A DNA stretch of 64,000 nt from Kordia zhangzhouensis (GTDB lineage: Bacteria; Bacteroidota; Bacteroidia; Flavobacteriales; Flavobacteriaceae): the NCBI RefSeq assembly GCF_001005305.1, contig NZ_LBMH01000011.1, positions 51,809 to 115,808 on the forward strand, given 5' to 3'. Position 1 is the stretch's first letter; each line of letters starts with the position of its first letter. Shown in pieces: positions 41,729 through 51,441 of the stretch. Under the pieces are notes generated by a model. That model saw nothing but the letters and a program-made list of their open reading frames with translations, was not told the origin of the DNA and ran no database searches. The position numbers and the translations under genes are program-made.

Positions 41729-43009
41729 TTAACGCATTAAAAAATGTTTAAGCTCTTTATAGTTGCTAATAGTGATGGCTTTTTTTTCTTTAGTCATAAT
41801 TTCCTTGATTTGAGAAGGAATATCAATTTTTTGATTCAAGGTTGATTCTACCGTTGGCAAAAACTTGACAGGATGTGCTGTTTCTAGAAATACGCCATAT
41901 GCATTTTTTAAGTTATGTTTCTTTAATCCTAAATATCCAACAGCTCCATGCGGATCAGCCACATATTGATGCTCATTAAAGAGTAACTTCATAGCGCTCT
42001 TCGTTTCTGCATCGGTAAAACTGTACGATGAAAAATGCTTTTTGAGTGTTTCAAGATTATTATTATATAATTCTTGAATACGAATAAAATTGCTTGGATT
42101 CCCAACATCCATAGCATTGGAAATAGTTGCTATTGATTTTTGAGGAACGTATTCACCATTTTGTAAATAGTTTGAGACTGTATTATTAACATTTGTTGCG
42201 GCAATAAAATGTTGAATAGGCAAACCTAGTTTTTGTGCCATGATTCCTGCACAAATGTTTCCAAAATTTCCACTCGGAACAGAAAAAATAATGTTTTTGT
42301 GTTGTTTGTGTAGTGCTTTGTACGCAAAGAAAAAATAGAACATTTGAGGCAGCCAACGTGCAATATTTATCGAATTCGCAGAAGTCAATGTACGTTTGAT
42401 TTCTGTATCTAAAAAAGCGGTTTTTACCATATCTTGGCAATCATCAAACACGCCATCAACTTCTAAAGCTGTAATATTATTTCCTAAGGTTGTTAATTGT
42501 TTCTCTTGAATTTCACTTACTTTACCACTAGGATATAAAATGACTACATCAACACCTTCTACACCCAAAAAACCATTAGCAACGGCACCGCCAGTATCAC
42601 CAGAAGTAGCTACTAAAACAGTTACCTTTTCAGTAGAATTACGATTAAAATAGCCTAAACAGCGAGCCATAAAGCGTGCTCCTACATCTTTAAAGGCCAT
42701 AGTAGGGCCATGAAATAATTCTAAAGTAGCAATATTTTCTTCTATGGGAATTACAGGGAAGTCGAAACTCAATGTTTCATTGATGATATTTTTTAATACA
42801 TTTTTAGGAATAGCATCGCCAACAAATTGTTCAATTGCATGCAAAGCAATTTCTTCATGTGAATACCGATTTATATTTTCAATAAAATCTTTAGGGAGTG
42901 GTGTGATTTTTTCAGGAAAATAAATTCCTCGATCAGGTGCCAATCCACGAATAACGGCTTCTTTAAAAGATACATTTGGAGCTGTATGATGTAAACTGTA
43001 ATAGTTCAT
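41729..43009 (-). CDS. thrC: Threonine synthase
   Basis: ThrC (426 aa), a PLP enzyme converting O-phosphohomoserine to threonine. The PLP lysine is in HGPTMAFKDVGARFMARC; the phosphate-binding loop is SGDTGGAVANGF and a second block is SVPSGNFGNICAG. Length fits the E. coli-type class. It is the last gene of thrABC, 12 bp after thrB, and should be controlled by the thr leader. Confidence 0.97.
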   Translation of the reverse strand: MNYYSLHHTAPNVSFKEAVIRGLAPDRGIYFPEKITPLPKDFIENINRYSHEEIALHAIEQFVGDAIPKNVLKNIINETLSFDFPVIPIEENIATLELFHGPTMAFKDVGARFMARCLGYFNRNSTEKVTVLVATSGDTGGAVANGFLGVEGVDVVILYPSGKVSEIQEKQLTTLGNNITALEVDGVFDDCQDMVKTAFLDTEIKRTLTSANSINIARWLPQMFYFFFAYKALHKQHKNIIFSVPSGNFGNICAGIMAQKLGLPIQHFIAATNVNNTVSNYLQNGEYVPQKSIATISNAMDVGNPSNFIRIQELYNNNLETLKKHFSSYSFTDAETKSAMKLLFNEHQYVADPHGAVGYLGLKKHNLKNAYGVFLETAHPVKFLPTVESTLNQKIDIPSQIKEIMTKEKKAITISNYKELKHFLMR

Positions 43010-43021
43010 TTTTTTAAATTT

Positions 43022-43942
43022 TTATAGGATTCGACATCCTTTTGTATTAATATTTGAAACATGAACATCAAAATCTATATTCAAATTTTGATACGTTTCA
43101 GACATGCTTTTGGCAACTTTTTCGGCAGTCGCTTTTCCTTTACTTAGTGCAAAAATTGAAGGACCAGATCCTGAAATACCAGCACCAAGAGCACCAGCCT
43201 GTATTGCATTTTGTTTGACTTCATCAAAGCCTGGAATTAGGATAGAACGTAAAGGTTCAACAATTTCATCGTGTAATGATCTACTAATCAAATTATAATC
43301 AGCAGTATACAGTCCGCTAATCAATCCTCCTAAATTTCCAATCTGAACAATTGACTTTTGCAACGAAATGGATTGTTTTAAAACCGAACGAGCATCAGAG
43401 GTTTTAACTTCTATTTGAGGGTGAATTACTGTTGCGTATAATTGATCAGGAGATGGAATTTTTATTATATCCAATGGTTCATAACTTCGAATTAATGTAA
43501 AACCTCCCAACAATGCAGGAGCTACATTATCAGCATGTGCTGTTCCACTTGCCAATAGTTCTCCTTTCATAGCAAAAGCAACCAGTTCTGTAGCATCAAA
43601 TGGTCTTTCAAGTAGTTCATTCATAGCCCAAACCGTTCCCGCAGCACTTGCAGCACTACTTCCTATACCACTTCCAGCTTTAATTTTTTTATGAATTTCA
43701 ATTTCAAAACCAACTTCTGAGTTGAGTCGTTCTAACATCGCTAAAGCGGCAACACCTGCTACATTTTTTTCTACTTCTAGCGGTAAGTGTTGCCCGGTTA
43801 TTTTTGAAATTCGAATTCCGCTTTCAGGTATTTTTCGAACAATCATTTCGTCGCCAACCGTATCCAAACAAAGTCCTAATACATCAAAGCCACAGGAAAC
43901 ATTGGCGATGGTTGCAGGAGCAAATATTTTAAGTTCGTTCAT
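43022..43942 (-). CDS. thrB: Homoserine kinase
   Basis: ThrB (306 aa), a GHMP kinase that phosphorylates homoserine. The family motifs are APATIANVSCGFDVLGLCLD at the N-terminus, the ATP loop KAGSGIGSSAASAAGTVWA, and the C-terminal AGALGAGISGSGPSIFAL. It lies 12 bp before thrC and 20 bp after thrA, all on one transcript. Confidence 0.98.
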   Translation of the reverse strand: MNELKIFAPATIANVSCGFDVLGLCLDTVGDEMIVRKIPESGIRISKITGQHLPLEVEKNVAGVAALAMLERLNSEVGFEIEIHKKIKAGSGIGSSAASAAGTVWAMNELLERPFDATELVAFAMKGELLASGTAHADNVAPALLGGFTLIRSYEPLDIIKIPSPDQLYATVIHPQIEVKTSDARSVLKQSISLQKSIVQIGNLGGLISGLYTADYNLISRSLHDEIVEPLRSILIPGFDEVKQNAIQAGALGAGISGSGPSIFALSKGKATAEKVAKSMSETYQNLNIDFDVHVSNINTKGCRIL

Positions 43943-43962
43943 TTTAGTATAAGATTAGCGAT

Positions 43963-46410
43963 TTAAAATTTACCTATTCGAATAACATCTGCAAAAATTC
44001 CAGAAGCAGTTACTTCGGCACCAGCACCAGCACCTTTAATTAGCAACGGCTGTGCTACATAGCGATCTGTAAAGAAAAGTACAATATTATCACTGCCTTC
44101 TAAATTATAAAAAGGATGATTTGATGGAATAGGTTGTAGTCCAACTTTTGCATTTCCATTTTCAAACGTTGCTACATATTTGAGTCGGCAATTTTGATCG
44201 TTAGCGTTTTTAAAAAGATGTTGAAAATGATCTTCATGCTTAATTAATGAGTTGAAAAAATCGTCATTAGAATTAGTTGCTAACGATTCTTCAGGTAAAA
44301 AGGAGTCATTTTTTATATCATTTAGTTCCAGTTTGTATCCACTTTCACGAGCTAAGATTAGAATTTTTCGAGCAACATCAATTCCGCTTAAATCAATTTT
44401 TGGATCCGGTTCTGTATAGCCTTCTTTTTGAGCTTGTAGAACAATGTCATGAAATGTGTTTTGATTATTGAAATTATTGAACACAAAATTGAGACTTCCT
44501 GAGAGAACCGCTTGAATTTTGTGTATTCGATCTCCTGAAGCTACGAGGTTTTTAAGAGTGTCAATTATAGGTAAACCTGCTCCTACGTTAGTTTCGAATA
44601 AAAAAGGCGCATTGTATTTTTGAGAGATGAACTTTAAGTTATTGTAATTTTCATAATCGGAAGCACAAGCAATTTTATTGCAAGTAACTACAGAAATATT
44701 GGCTTTCAAATATTGATTGTACACTTTGGCAACTTGATTACTTGCAGTAATATCAATAAAGATGCTATTGCGAAAATTGTACGCTTGGATTTGTTCGTGA
44801 AATGCTTCTAAATTGGCTTTTTCTCCATTTGCTAATTCATTTTTCCAGTCATCCAAGTTGATGCTTTCTTCGTTAAAACACATTGTTCTAGAATTTGAAA
44901 TACCGATAACACGAATGTTCAGTTTTAACTGTTGAATCAAAAATTCTTGCTGTTTTTGTAATTGGGCTAAAAAACGTTCACCAACATTTCCAACACCTAC
45001 CACAAATAGATTAAGTTGTTTTATTTTCTCTTCAAAAAATTCTTCATGTAAAGCATTAAGAGCTTTTTTTGCATCTTCATGTTTGATAACAGCAGAAATG
45101 TTCTTTTCAGAAGCACCTTGGGCAATCGCTCGAATGTTTACATTGTTTTTACCTAACATACTAAACATTTTTCCACTCAGCCCTTGATGGTTTTTCATGT
45201 TTTCACCAACTAATGCTATAATTGCTAATTGCTGTTCTACATAGATAGGATCAACTTTTCCGAGAGAAATTTCATAAGCAAAAGTCTTGTCCAGAGCAAC
45301 TTTTGCAATGGAAGCTTCTTTGTCATTAATTCCTATACAAATTGAGTGCTCAGAAGAAGCTTGTGTGATTAATATTATATTGATTTGCTCAGTTAATAAG
45401 GTCTCAAATAAGCGTTTAGAAAACCCAGGAATTCCAATCATACCACTTCCTTCCAAAGTTAATAATGAAATATTTTCGATATAACTGATTCCTTTTACTG
45501 CACGTTGCTTTCCATTCGTTTCGTTAGAAATTCGTGTTCCCGCTTCTTTAGGAGCAAATGTATTTTTGACTAAAATAGGAATCTCTTTTTGTAATACAGG
45601 TTGAATAGTAGGAGGATAAATGACTTTTGCTCCAAAGTGAGACAATTCCATCGCTTCTTGATAAGAAATATGCGGTATCGGTGTTGCTTGTTTTACAATT
45701 CGAGGGTTTGCAGTGTACATTCCGCTAACGTCCGTCCAAATTTGCAATTCTTCAGCATTAATGGCTGCAGCAATGATAGCTGCTGTATAATCAGATCCAC
45801 CGCGGCCTAGAGTGGTTGTTTCTCCTTCTGCTGTAGCAGCAATAAAACCAGGAAGCATAATGATTTGATTAGTATGTGCCTTAAAAAAAGTTTTACAGTT
45901 TGCATTTGTCACTTTCATATCTACTTGTGCGTTCTCAAAACTTTTTGATGTAATAATCAATTCACGGCTATCTTTATAAATACAATCTAGTTTTTGTGTT
46001 TTCATTACCTCAGAGATAATATAAGAGGATAATAATTCTCCAAAACTAGCTATTGTTGCCAATGTTTTAGGTGTCAATTCTTTTAATAGATAACAACCTT
46101 CATATAGCGTTTCTAAATAGTTTAATAAGCGTTTCGTGTGACTTAATACAGAACTTTGTTCGGTGATAGGAATTAGGTCTTTTACAACTTGAATATGTCT
46201 ATTTTCAATTTCTTGCAGAAGAGATTTGTAGTGATCATCTTTTATAGCGGCCAATTCTGCTGTTTTTAATAGCATATTGGTTGTATTTCCAAAAGCAGAC
46301 ACAACAACTGCTAATCTGTCTTTTTGAGAGATTTCTTTTATAATGGCTATAACCAGATTTATATTTTGAGCGTTAGCGACAGAAGTACCGCCAAATTTGA
46401 GTACTTTCAT
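43963..46410 (-). CDS. thrA: Bifunctional aspartate kinase / homoserine dehydrogenase
   Basis: ThrA (815 aa) does the first and third steps from aspartate to threonine. The aspartokinase part begins VLKFGGTSVANAQNI and includes GFIAATAEGETTTLGRGGSDYTA; the central ACT domains (about 300-460, LEGSGMIGIPGFSKRLF, ENMKNHQGLSGKMFSML) should bind threonine for feedback control. The dehydrogenase part has LFVVGVGNVGERFL and VLSGSLNFVFNNF. Length matches E. coli ThrA (820). It heads thrABC and is preceded by a Thr-rich leader peptide and promoter. Confidence 0.98.
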   Translation of the reverse strand: MKVLKFGGTSVANAQNINLVIAIIKEISQKDRLAVVVSAFGNTTNMLLKTAELAAIKDDHYKSLLQEIENRHIQVVKDLIPITEQSSVLSHTKRLLNYLETLYEGCYLLKELTPKTLATIASFGELLSSYIISEVMKTQKLDCIYKDSRELIITSKSFENAQVDMKVTNANCKTFFKAHTNQIIMLPGFIAATAEGETTTLGRGGSDYTAAIIAAAINAEELQIWTDVSGMYTANPRIVKQATPIPHISYQEAMELSHFGAKVIYPPTIQPVLQKEIPILVKNTFAPKEAGTRISNETNGKQRAVKGISYIENISLLTLEGSGMIGIPGFSKRLFETLLTEQINIILITQASSEHSICIGINDKEASIAKVALDKTFAYEISLGKVDPIYVEQQLAIIALVGENMKNHQGLSGKMFSMLGKNNVNIRAIAQGASEKNISAVIKHEDAKKALNALHEEFFEEKIKQLNLFVVGVGNVGERFLAQLQKQQEFLIQQLKLNIRVIGISNSRTMCFNEESINLDDWKNELANGEKANLEAFHEQIQAYNFRNSIFIDITASNQVAKVYNQYLKANISVVTCNKIACASDYENYNNLKFISQKYNAPFLFETNVGAGLPIIDTLKNLVASGDRIHKIQAVLSGSLNFVFNNFNNQNTFHDIVLQAQKEGYTEPDPKIDLSGIDVARKILILARESGYKLELNDIKNDSFLPEESLATNSNDDFFNSLIKHEDHFQHLFKNANDQNCRLKYVATFENGNAKVGLQPIPSNHPFYNLEGSDNIVLFFTDRYVAQPLLIKGAGAGAEVTASGIFADVIRIGKF

Positions 46411-46503
46411 GATTTTGTATTTGAAAGGTTATTAGTGAGTTTTGCTAAGAATTATGAACTCTTAGAATTTTTTTATGAACGAATACCAAAAATGGTGTAT
46501 AAA

Positions 46504-46602
46504 TTAGAGAACCCCAAAAGGGGTTGTAGTAGCAATCGTTACAGTGGTTTGATTAACTGTAAAGTTGAGTAAAGAGTTTATATGAGTTGCTACTATTTGC
46601 AT
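46504..46602 (-). CDS. thrL: Threonine operon leader peptide
   Basis: A 32-aa open frame upstream of thrA on the same strand. It runs MQIVATHINSLLN, then FTVNQTTVTIATTTPFGVL, with eight Thr among 32 residues, six of them within ten codons, plus Ile and Val. It starts about 13 nt after the predicted transcription start of a full-consensus promoter and ends 93 bp before thrA. The codons for TTPFGV lie in an AACCCC/GGGGTT hairpin. This is the form of a ribosome-stalling leader that senses charged threonyl-tRNA. It has no homology to enteric ThrL beyond composition, so function is inferred. Confidence 0.8.
   Translation of the reverse strand: MQIVATHINSLLNFTVNQTTVTIATTTPFGVL
46510..46525 (-). 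promoter_or_regulatory. Attenuator-type hairpin overlapping thr leader end
   Basis: AACCCC-TTTT-GGGGTT (minus strand) is a perfect 6-bp stem encoding the last Thr-Pro-Phe-Gly-Val of the leader. A ribosome that finishes the leader would melt it, while one stalled at the Thr codons would not. No T-run follows, so the effect may be on Rho, on pausing, or on an alternative fold; GGTGTATAAATT at 46495-46506 and ACCATTTTTGGT further on are other pairing partners. Confidence 0.6.
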
Positions 46603-46622
46603 TTTTATCGCATGATGTTATT

Positions 46623-46653
46623 CAAAAGTATTATTTTTATCTCCATAAACAAA
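46623..46653 (-). promoter_or_regulatory. Promoter of thr leader-thrABC (TTTG-N19-TACTTTTG)
   Basis: On the minus strand TTTG (46650-46653), a 19-bp spacer and TACTTTTG (46623-46630) match the Bacteroidota consensus completely. The predicted start is near 46616, only about 13 nt before the leader ATG. Confidence 0.82.
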
Positions 46654-46777
46654 TTATCTACTTATTTTTTACAGATATCTATTCAAAAGTTATTTTTATT
46701 AAAAATGCACTAAAAAAATATCAAAATTAACAGGTAATTTCATCAAAAATTCAACATTTACTAAATAGTTAACTTTC

Positions 46778-48325
46778 ATGAAAATATTTTCGGCGTCACA
46801 AATTTATGAGGCAATCAATACAACCATTGAAAAAAATCAAATTTCATCTAATGATTTGATGGAATTTGCAGGAACTCAAGTATTCAATTGGTTTCATTCT
46901 CGTTTGCATGGAGCGCAAATTCCAATACATATTTATTGTGGTATTGGTAATAATGGAGGATTAGGTTTAGTTTTAGGAAGACATTTGTTGCATCATGGTT
47001 ACAATGTTCATATATATATAGTTAATTTTAGTGATAAACGAACCAAAGATTTTCTTATTAATTATGATCGAGTAAAAGAATTTAAAATTTGGCCGCGTTT
47101 GTTGAGTGCTGGAGAGGAATTTCCAGAAATGGCAAAAGAAGATATTATCGTAGATGCTATTTTTGGTATTGGACTGAATCGAAAAACGTCTGATTGGGTA
47201 AAGAGTCTAATTAAATATATTAATGCTTCTAAAGCATTTACAGTGTCTTTGGATGTGCCATCTGGCTTATATCCTGATCATGGGCCTGAAGATAAAGAAG
47301 CGGTTATAGAAAGCAATTATACACTTACAGGACAAGCCCCAAAATTAAGTTTCTTTTTGCCAGAAACTGGTATTTATATTCAGCAATGGGAAGCTATTGA
47401 TGTAGGTTTGGACGCTACTTATTTGAATACCACAGAGACGGTAGCACAGTTAGTTGACAAATTTGAAGTGCTTCCATTTTATAAACCTCGTGAGAAGTAT
47501 GGACACAAAGGAACTTATGGGCATAGTATGATTATTGGTGGTAGTTACGGGAAAATAGGTGCAGTGACATTGGCCAGTTTGGCATGTTTGCGAACAGGCG
47601 CAGGATTGGTAACAGCTTATTTGCCATCGTGCGGTTATACAGTCTTACAAAGTTCATTGCCAGAAGCGATGGTATTGTGTGATGAAGCAGATAAAATGAT
47701 TACAGATATCTCATTCGATATAGTGCCTAAAGCTATCGGTATAGGTGTAGGAATGGGAACAGAAAAGCAAACAGTTGCGGCTTTAAAAAAGTTTCTAAAA
47801 AAGCAAACAACACCTGTTGTTATTGATGCAGACGCATTGAATATATTGGCGGCTCATCCAACGATGTTAGCATCTATCCCGAAGAATTCTATCTTAACAC
47901 CTCATCCTAAAGAGTTAGAGCGTTTGCTAGGAGAATGGAGCGATGATTTCGATAAATTAGAAAAAGCCAAAGATTTTGCCAAAAAGTATGAAATTGTTTT
48001 GGTTATAAAAGGAGCTCATACTATTGTGATACATGATGGTTTTCTATATATCAATAACACAGGGAATCCAGGCATGGCAACCGCTGGAAGTGGAGATGTA
48101 CTTACAGGAATTTTGACTGGATTATTATCGCAAGAGTATAATCCGATTCAGGCGGCAATTTTTGGGGTATATTTACATGGAAAAGCAGGTGATATGGCGT
48201 TAAGGAATTTTGGATATCAAGCATTGATAGCAAGTGATTTGATTGAACATATTGGTGATGCGTATCTGGATTTGTTTGAAAAGCCTGAAGTGTCAAACTC
48301 AGCTCAAAAGGAAGATGAAAAATAA
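46778..48325 (+). CDS. nnr: Bifunctional NAD(P)H-hydrate epimerase / dehydratase
   Basis: Nnr (515 aa) repairs damaged NAD(P)H hydrates. The N-terminal epimerase (YjeF_N, about 1-220) has IYCGIGNNGGLGLVLGRHLL and VDAIFGIGLNR; the C-terminal dehydratase (YjeF_C, about 230-500) has the ribokinase-like KGAHTIVI and NTGNPGMATAGSGDVLTGILTGL. The fused form is the common bacterial one. It is divergent from thrABC with the shared 367-bp intergenic region, and a bidirectional terminator follows. A PLP or NAD link to neighbours is not evident. Confidence 0.96.
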   Translation: MKIFSASQIYEAINTTIEKNQISSNDLMEFAGTQVFNWFHSRLHGAQIPIHIYCGIGNNGGLGLVLGRHLLHHGYNVHIYIVNFSDKRTKDFLINYDRVKEFKIWPRLLSAGEEFPEMAKEDIIVDAIFGIGLNRKTSDWVKSLIKYINASKAFTVSLDVPSGLYPDHGPEDKEAVIESNYTLTGQAPKLSFFLPETGIYIQQWEAIDVGLDATYLNTTETVAQLVDKFEVLPFYKPREKYGHKGTYGHSMIIGGSYGKIGAVTLASLACLRTGAGLVTAYLPSCGYTVLQSSLPEAMVLCDEADKMITDISFDIVPKAIGIGVGMGTEKQTVAALKKFLKKQTTPVVIDADALNILAAHPTMLASIPKNSILTPHPKELERLLGEWSDDFDKLEKAKDFAKKYEIVLVIKGAHTIVIHDGFLYINNTGNPGMATAGSGDVLTGILTGLLSQEYNPIQAAIFGVYLHGKAGDMALRNFGYQALIASDLIEHIGDAYLDLFEKPEVSNSAQKEDEK

Positions 48326-48408
48326 AGAAAAGAATAGACAATACAATCTGTTTGTATCATTATAAAATTGATGAATATAGCAAACTAGCTATAAAAATAT
48401 TTACATAA

Positions 48409-48440
48409 AAAAACGCTTTGGAAAAACCCAAAGCGTTTTT
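48409..48440. terminator. Bidirectional terminator between nnr and TlpA gene
   Basis: A perfect 13-bp stem (48409-48421 with 48428-48440) has A- and T-runs on both ends and sits between convergent genes. Confidence 0.92.
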
Positions 48441-48469
48441 AGTATAACGTTCTTTTGTAAAGTAAAGAA

Positions 48470-49810
48470 TTAAATCTTTAATTCATTAAATAATTCAATC
48501 AATTTAGGACTTGATGGTCTAGGAGCATCGGCATTTACAATGTTTCCTTGAGGATCAATCAAGATGAATCTTGGAATACCTTCAATAGCATAATCTGTAA
48601 CAAATTTTGATTGCCATGCGTTATCAGCCATTAATTGAATGCCTCCAAGTTCTTTATCCTCTACCATTTTTCTCCAAGTTTCATAAGCATTTTTTTGATC
48701 TATAGAAATAGAAACAAACTCAATGTTTTTATCATGATATTCTTCTTCAACCTTTTTTAATGAAGGAATTTCACCGATACAAGGTCCGCACCAAGTCGCC
48801 CACACATCTATATATACATACTTTCCTTCAAGATCTTTTAGAGAAGTAGTTCCTCCTTTATGGTTTTCGTATTCAAAAGTAGGAGAAACTTTTCCAGTAG
48901 CGAGTTCTTTTACTTTATTATACTTTTCAGTTACTTTTTCTTTTAAATCGTTATCATCAGAAATTGCATTAATCGTATTGTATATTTCTTCTACATTTTC
49001 ATTGGAAGGTGAAATTGTATACACTAATTCAGCAGCAAGCTCATTTTTGATGTTTTGTGATTGTAAGTTTTGAATCTCTTTCAAGGTTTGAGCAGCCAAA
49101 GAATCTTGATACATATTTTGCATATAGTGTCCTAAAACAATCTGCTTATATGGTTCAAAGTTTTTAAAATCGTTAGCATTATCATAATTTAAGTCATTCA
49201 AAGGCTTTAAAATTTCTTCAGAAGCTTTATAGTCTTCTTTTTTAGCATAATATGCATGATACATTGGGTAACGTGATAAGTCAGCTAAATATTCGTAATT
49301 GATATACGATTTTTCAAGATTCACAAAATCAGCGCTTAGTTCTTTTACAACTTGTAATGCATCTTCAGCTTTTGCTTTTTTCTCGTTGATTATTTTCATG
49401 AATTCAGCTTCTTCACTAGCATATACTTCTTGAAATTTAAAATCTTTATTAGCAGCTAATTTGCCAACCAAATAATTATTTTCGTTCGCACCATTGCCTT
49501 TAAAAGATAATGAATCAATAAACATTTGCCCATCAGTAGTCATCGTTAAATCATGTCCTTGAGCAACAAAAAGAGGAGAACGGTTTCTACCATGAAAAAC
49601 AGTATAATATCCAGTATCAACGCGAAGTGTATCTGCAAAAGTTCCATCTTCATTCAAAGTAATTTCTTTCTCAAAATCTTCGCCAGTAACCACTACTTTT
49701 TCTCCTTTCGGATTGGTAATTTTACCAGAAAATAGCGCATAGTCTACTTTAGGTTCGTTTGTACATGAAACGATTGCAAATCCTGCAATCAATAGCAATA
49801 TTTTTTTCAT
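48470..49810 (-). CDS. TlpA-family thioredoxin-like lipoprotein with DUF4369-type N-domain
   Basis: A 446-aa lipoprotein (lipobox FAIVSC). The N-terminal beta-rich part (YALFSGKITNPKGEKVVVTG) fits DUF4369, a helical middle follows, and the C-terminus is a thioredoxin fold with the redox motif WATWCGPC and VSIDQKNAYETWRKMV. It should reduce or exchange disulfides in the periplasm or at the membrane, as TlpA/ResA proteins do; its partner is unknown. It is single, with its own promoter (49832-49860) and terminator. Confidence 0.9.
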   Translation of the reverse strand: MKKILLLIAGFAIVSCTNEPKVDYALFSGKITNPKGEKVVVTGEDFEKEITLNEDGTFADTLRVDTGYYTVFHGRNRSPLFVAQGHDLTMTTDGQMFIDSLSFKGNGANENNYLVGKLAANKDFKFQEVYASEEAEFMKIINEKKAKAEDALQVVKELSADFVNLEKSYINYEYLADLSRYPMYHAYYAKKEDYKASEEILKPLNDLNYDNANDFKNFEPYKQIVLGHYMQNMYQDSLAAQTLKEIQNLQSQNIKNELAAELVYTISPSNENVEEIYNTINAISDDNDLKEKVTEKYNKVKELATGKVSPTFEYENHKGGTTSLKDLEGKYVYIDVWATWCGPCIGEIPSLKKVEEEYHDKNIEFVSISIDQKNAYETWRKMVEDKELGGIQLMADNAWQSKFVTDYAIEGIPRFILIDPQGNIVNADAPRPSSPKLIELFNELKI

Positions 49811-49831
49811 TTATTTCAAAGTTTGTTTTCT

Positions 49832-49860
49832 CAAATGTACTAGATTCTTTCTTTAATCAA
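49832..49860 (-). promoter_or_regulatory. Promoter for TlpA-family gene
   Basis: On the minus strand TTG (49858-49860), an 18-bp spacer, and TACATTTG (49832-49839), 22 bp before the start codon. Confidence 0.6.
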
Positions 49861-49932
49861 TAAATTATTAACAATTATTTGGTTAATACAGATTGAATTT
49901 TGACTTTTGGGAGATAATTTGATCTCACCATT

Positions 49933-51438
49933 ATGACACATTACATAAGCGCACAATTTTTAGACATTACGACTATTCAAGAGTTGATTCATTCAGACAC
50001 AAAACTTGCTTTATCCGAATCAGCAATGAACAAAATCGTTGCCTGTAGAACTTATTTAGACAAGCGTTTGGAAAACCAAAGTACTCCGATATATGGTATT
50101 AATACGGGATTTGGCTCTTTGTGTAATGTAAAAATTTCTAATGAACACCTTTCAAAACTGCAAGAAAATTTGGTGATGTCGCATGCCTGCGGAACAGGAG
50201 ATCGAGTGCCGTTAGAAATTATCAAGTTAATGCTGCTTCTTAAGGTTCAGTCGCTGAGTTACGGACATTCAGGAGTCCAATTGGAAACTGTACAGCGATT
50301 GATTGATTTTTACAATCATGATATACTTCCTGTAGTGTTTGAACAAGGATCTTTGGGAGCTTCGGGTGATTTAGCTCCGTTAGCACATTTGTCTTTACCG
50401 CTTTTAGGAAAAGGAAGTGTGTATTATAAAGGAGAAGAAGTTGCCGCCGAAACTGTTTTGAAAGAATTTAACTGGAGCCCAATTCGTTTGATGGCAAAAG
50501 AAGGATTGGCACTGTTAAATGGTACGCAATTTATGAGTGCATATGGTGTGTATTCACTTTTGAAGGCATATAAATTATCGTACTTTTCAGATTTATTTGC
50601 AGCGATTTCTCTGGAAGGTTTTGATGGAAGAATTGAACCTTTTTCAGATCTTATTCATCTCATTCGTCCACATAAGGGACAATTGAAAACAGCAAAACGC
50701 ATTCAAGAATTTGTGGATGGAAGTGAGTTGATTTCACAAGAAAAGAAACATGTTCAAGATCCGTATTCATTCCGGTGTGTACCACAAGTACATGGAGCGA
50801 GTAAAGACACTTTAGATTTCGTTAGAAAAACATTTGAAACAGAGATCAACTCAGTAACCGATAATCCAAACATTTTCATTGAGCAAGATGTGATTATTTC
50901 TGGAGGAAATTTTCATGGCCAGCCGTTGGCTCTAGGATTGGATTATTTAGCAATTGCTGTGGCAGAATTGGGAAATATTTCTGAAAGAAGAACATTTCAG
51001 TTGGTTTCTGGATTGCGAGAATTGCCGGCCTTTTTGGTAAACAATCCAGGGTTGAATTCAGGATTTATGATTCCGCAGTATACAGCAGCTAGTATTGTGA
51101 GTCAAAATAAACAATATGCAACACCTGCAAGTGTCGACTCTATAGTGTCTTCTAACGGACAAGAAGATCATGTGAGTATGGGCGCAAATGCTGCGACAAA
51201 AGCTTTGAAGGTTATTGATAACGTAGAACGTGTTTTAGCTATAGAATTATTAAATGCTTCTCAAGCATTGGTTTTTAGAGCGCCTTTAAAAAGTTCGGAA
51301 TTTATTGAAACATTTTTAGAAATGTATAGGGCAGAAGTTCCTTTTGTTGATGAAGATAGAGAATTACATATAGCTATTGGTGACACGTTGTCATTTTTGC
51401 ATTATGTGTCTGTTGAAAAAGAGGTTTTGTTTGAATAA
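49933..51438 (+). CDS. hutH: Histidine ammonia-lyase
   Basis: HutH (501 aa) deaminates histidine to urocanate. The Ala-Ser-Gly that cyclises to the MIO cofactor is A143-S144-G145 in GSLGASGDLAPLAHLSLPLLG (in part). YGINTGFGSLCNVKIS, NGTQFMSAYG, DNPNIF and QEDHVSMGANAA are further lyase signatures. An active-site alternative such as tyrosine or phenylalanine lyase is less likely given the overall match. It stands alone: hutU, hutI and hutG are not in the window. Its stop is 3 bp from the end of the convergent paralogue gene. Confidence 0.93.
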   Translation: MTHYISAQFLDITTIQELIHSDTKLALSESAMNKIVACRTYLDKRLENQSTPIYGINTGFGSLCNVKISNEHLSKLQENLVMSHACGTGDRVPLEIIKLMLLLKVQSLSYGHSGVQLETVQRLIDFYNHDILPVVFEQGSLGASGDLAPLAHLSLPLLGKGSVYYKGEEVAAETVLKEFNWSPIRLMAKEGLALLNGTQFMSAYGVYSLLKAYKLSYFSDLFAAISLEGFDGRIEPFSDLIHLIRPHKGQLKTAKRIQEFVDGSELISQEKKHVQDPYSFRCVPQVHGASKDTLDFVRKTFETEINSVTDNPNIFIEQDVIISGGNFHGQPLALGLDYLAIAVAELGNISERRTFQLVSGLRELPAFLVNNPGLNSGFMIPQYTAASIVSQNKQYATPASVDSIVSSNGQEDHVSMGANAATKALKVIDNVERVLAIELLNASQALVFRAPLKSSEFIETFLEMYRAEVPFVDEDRELHIAIGDTLSFLHYVSVEKEVLFE

Positions 51439-51441
51439 AAA

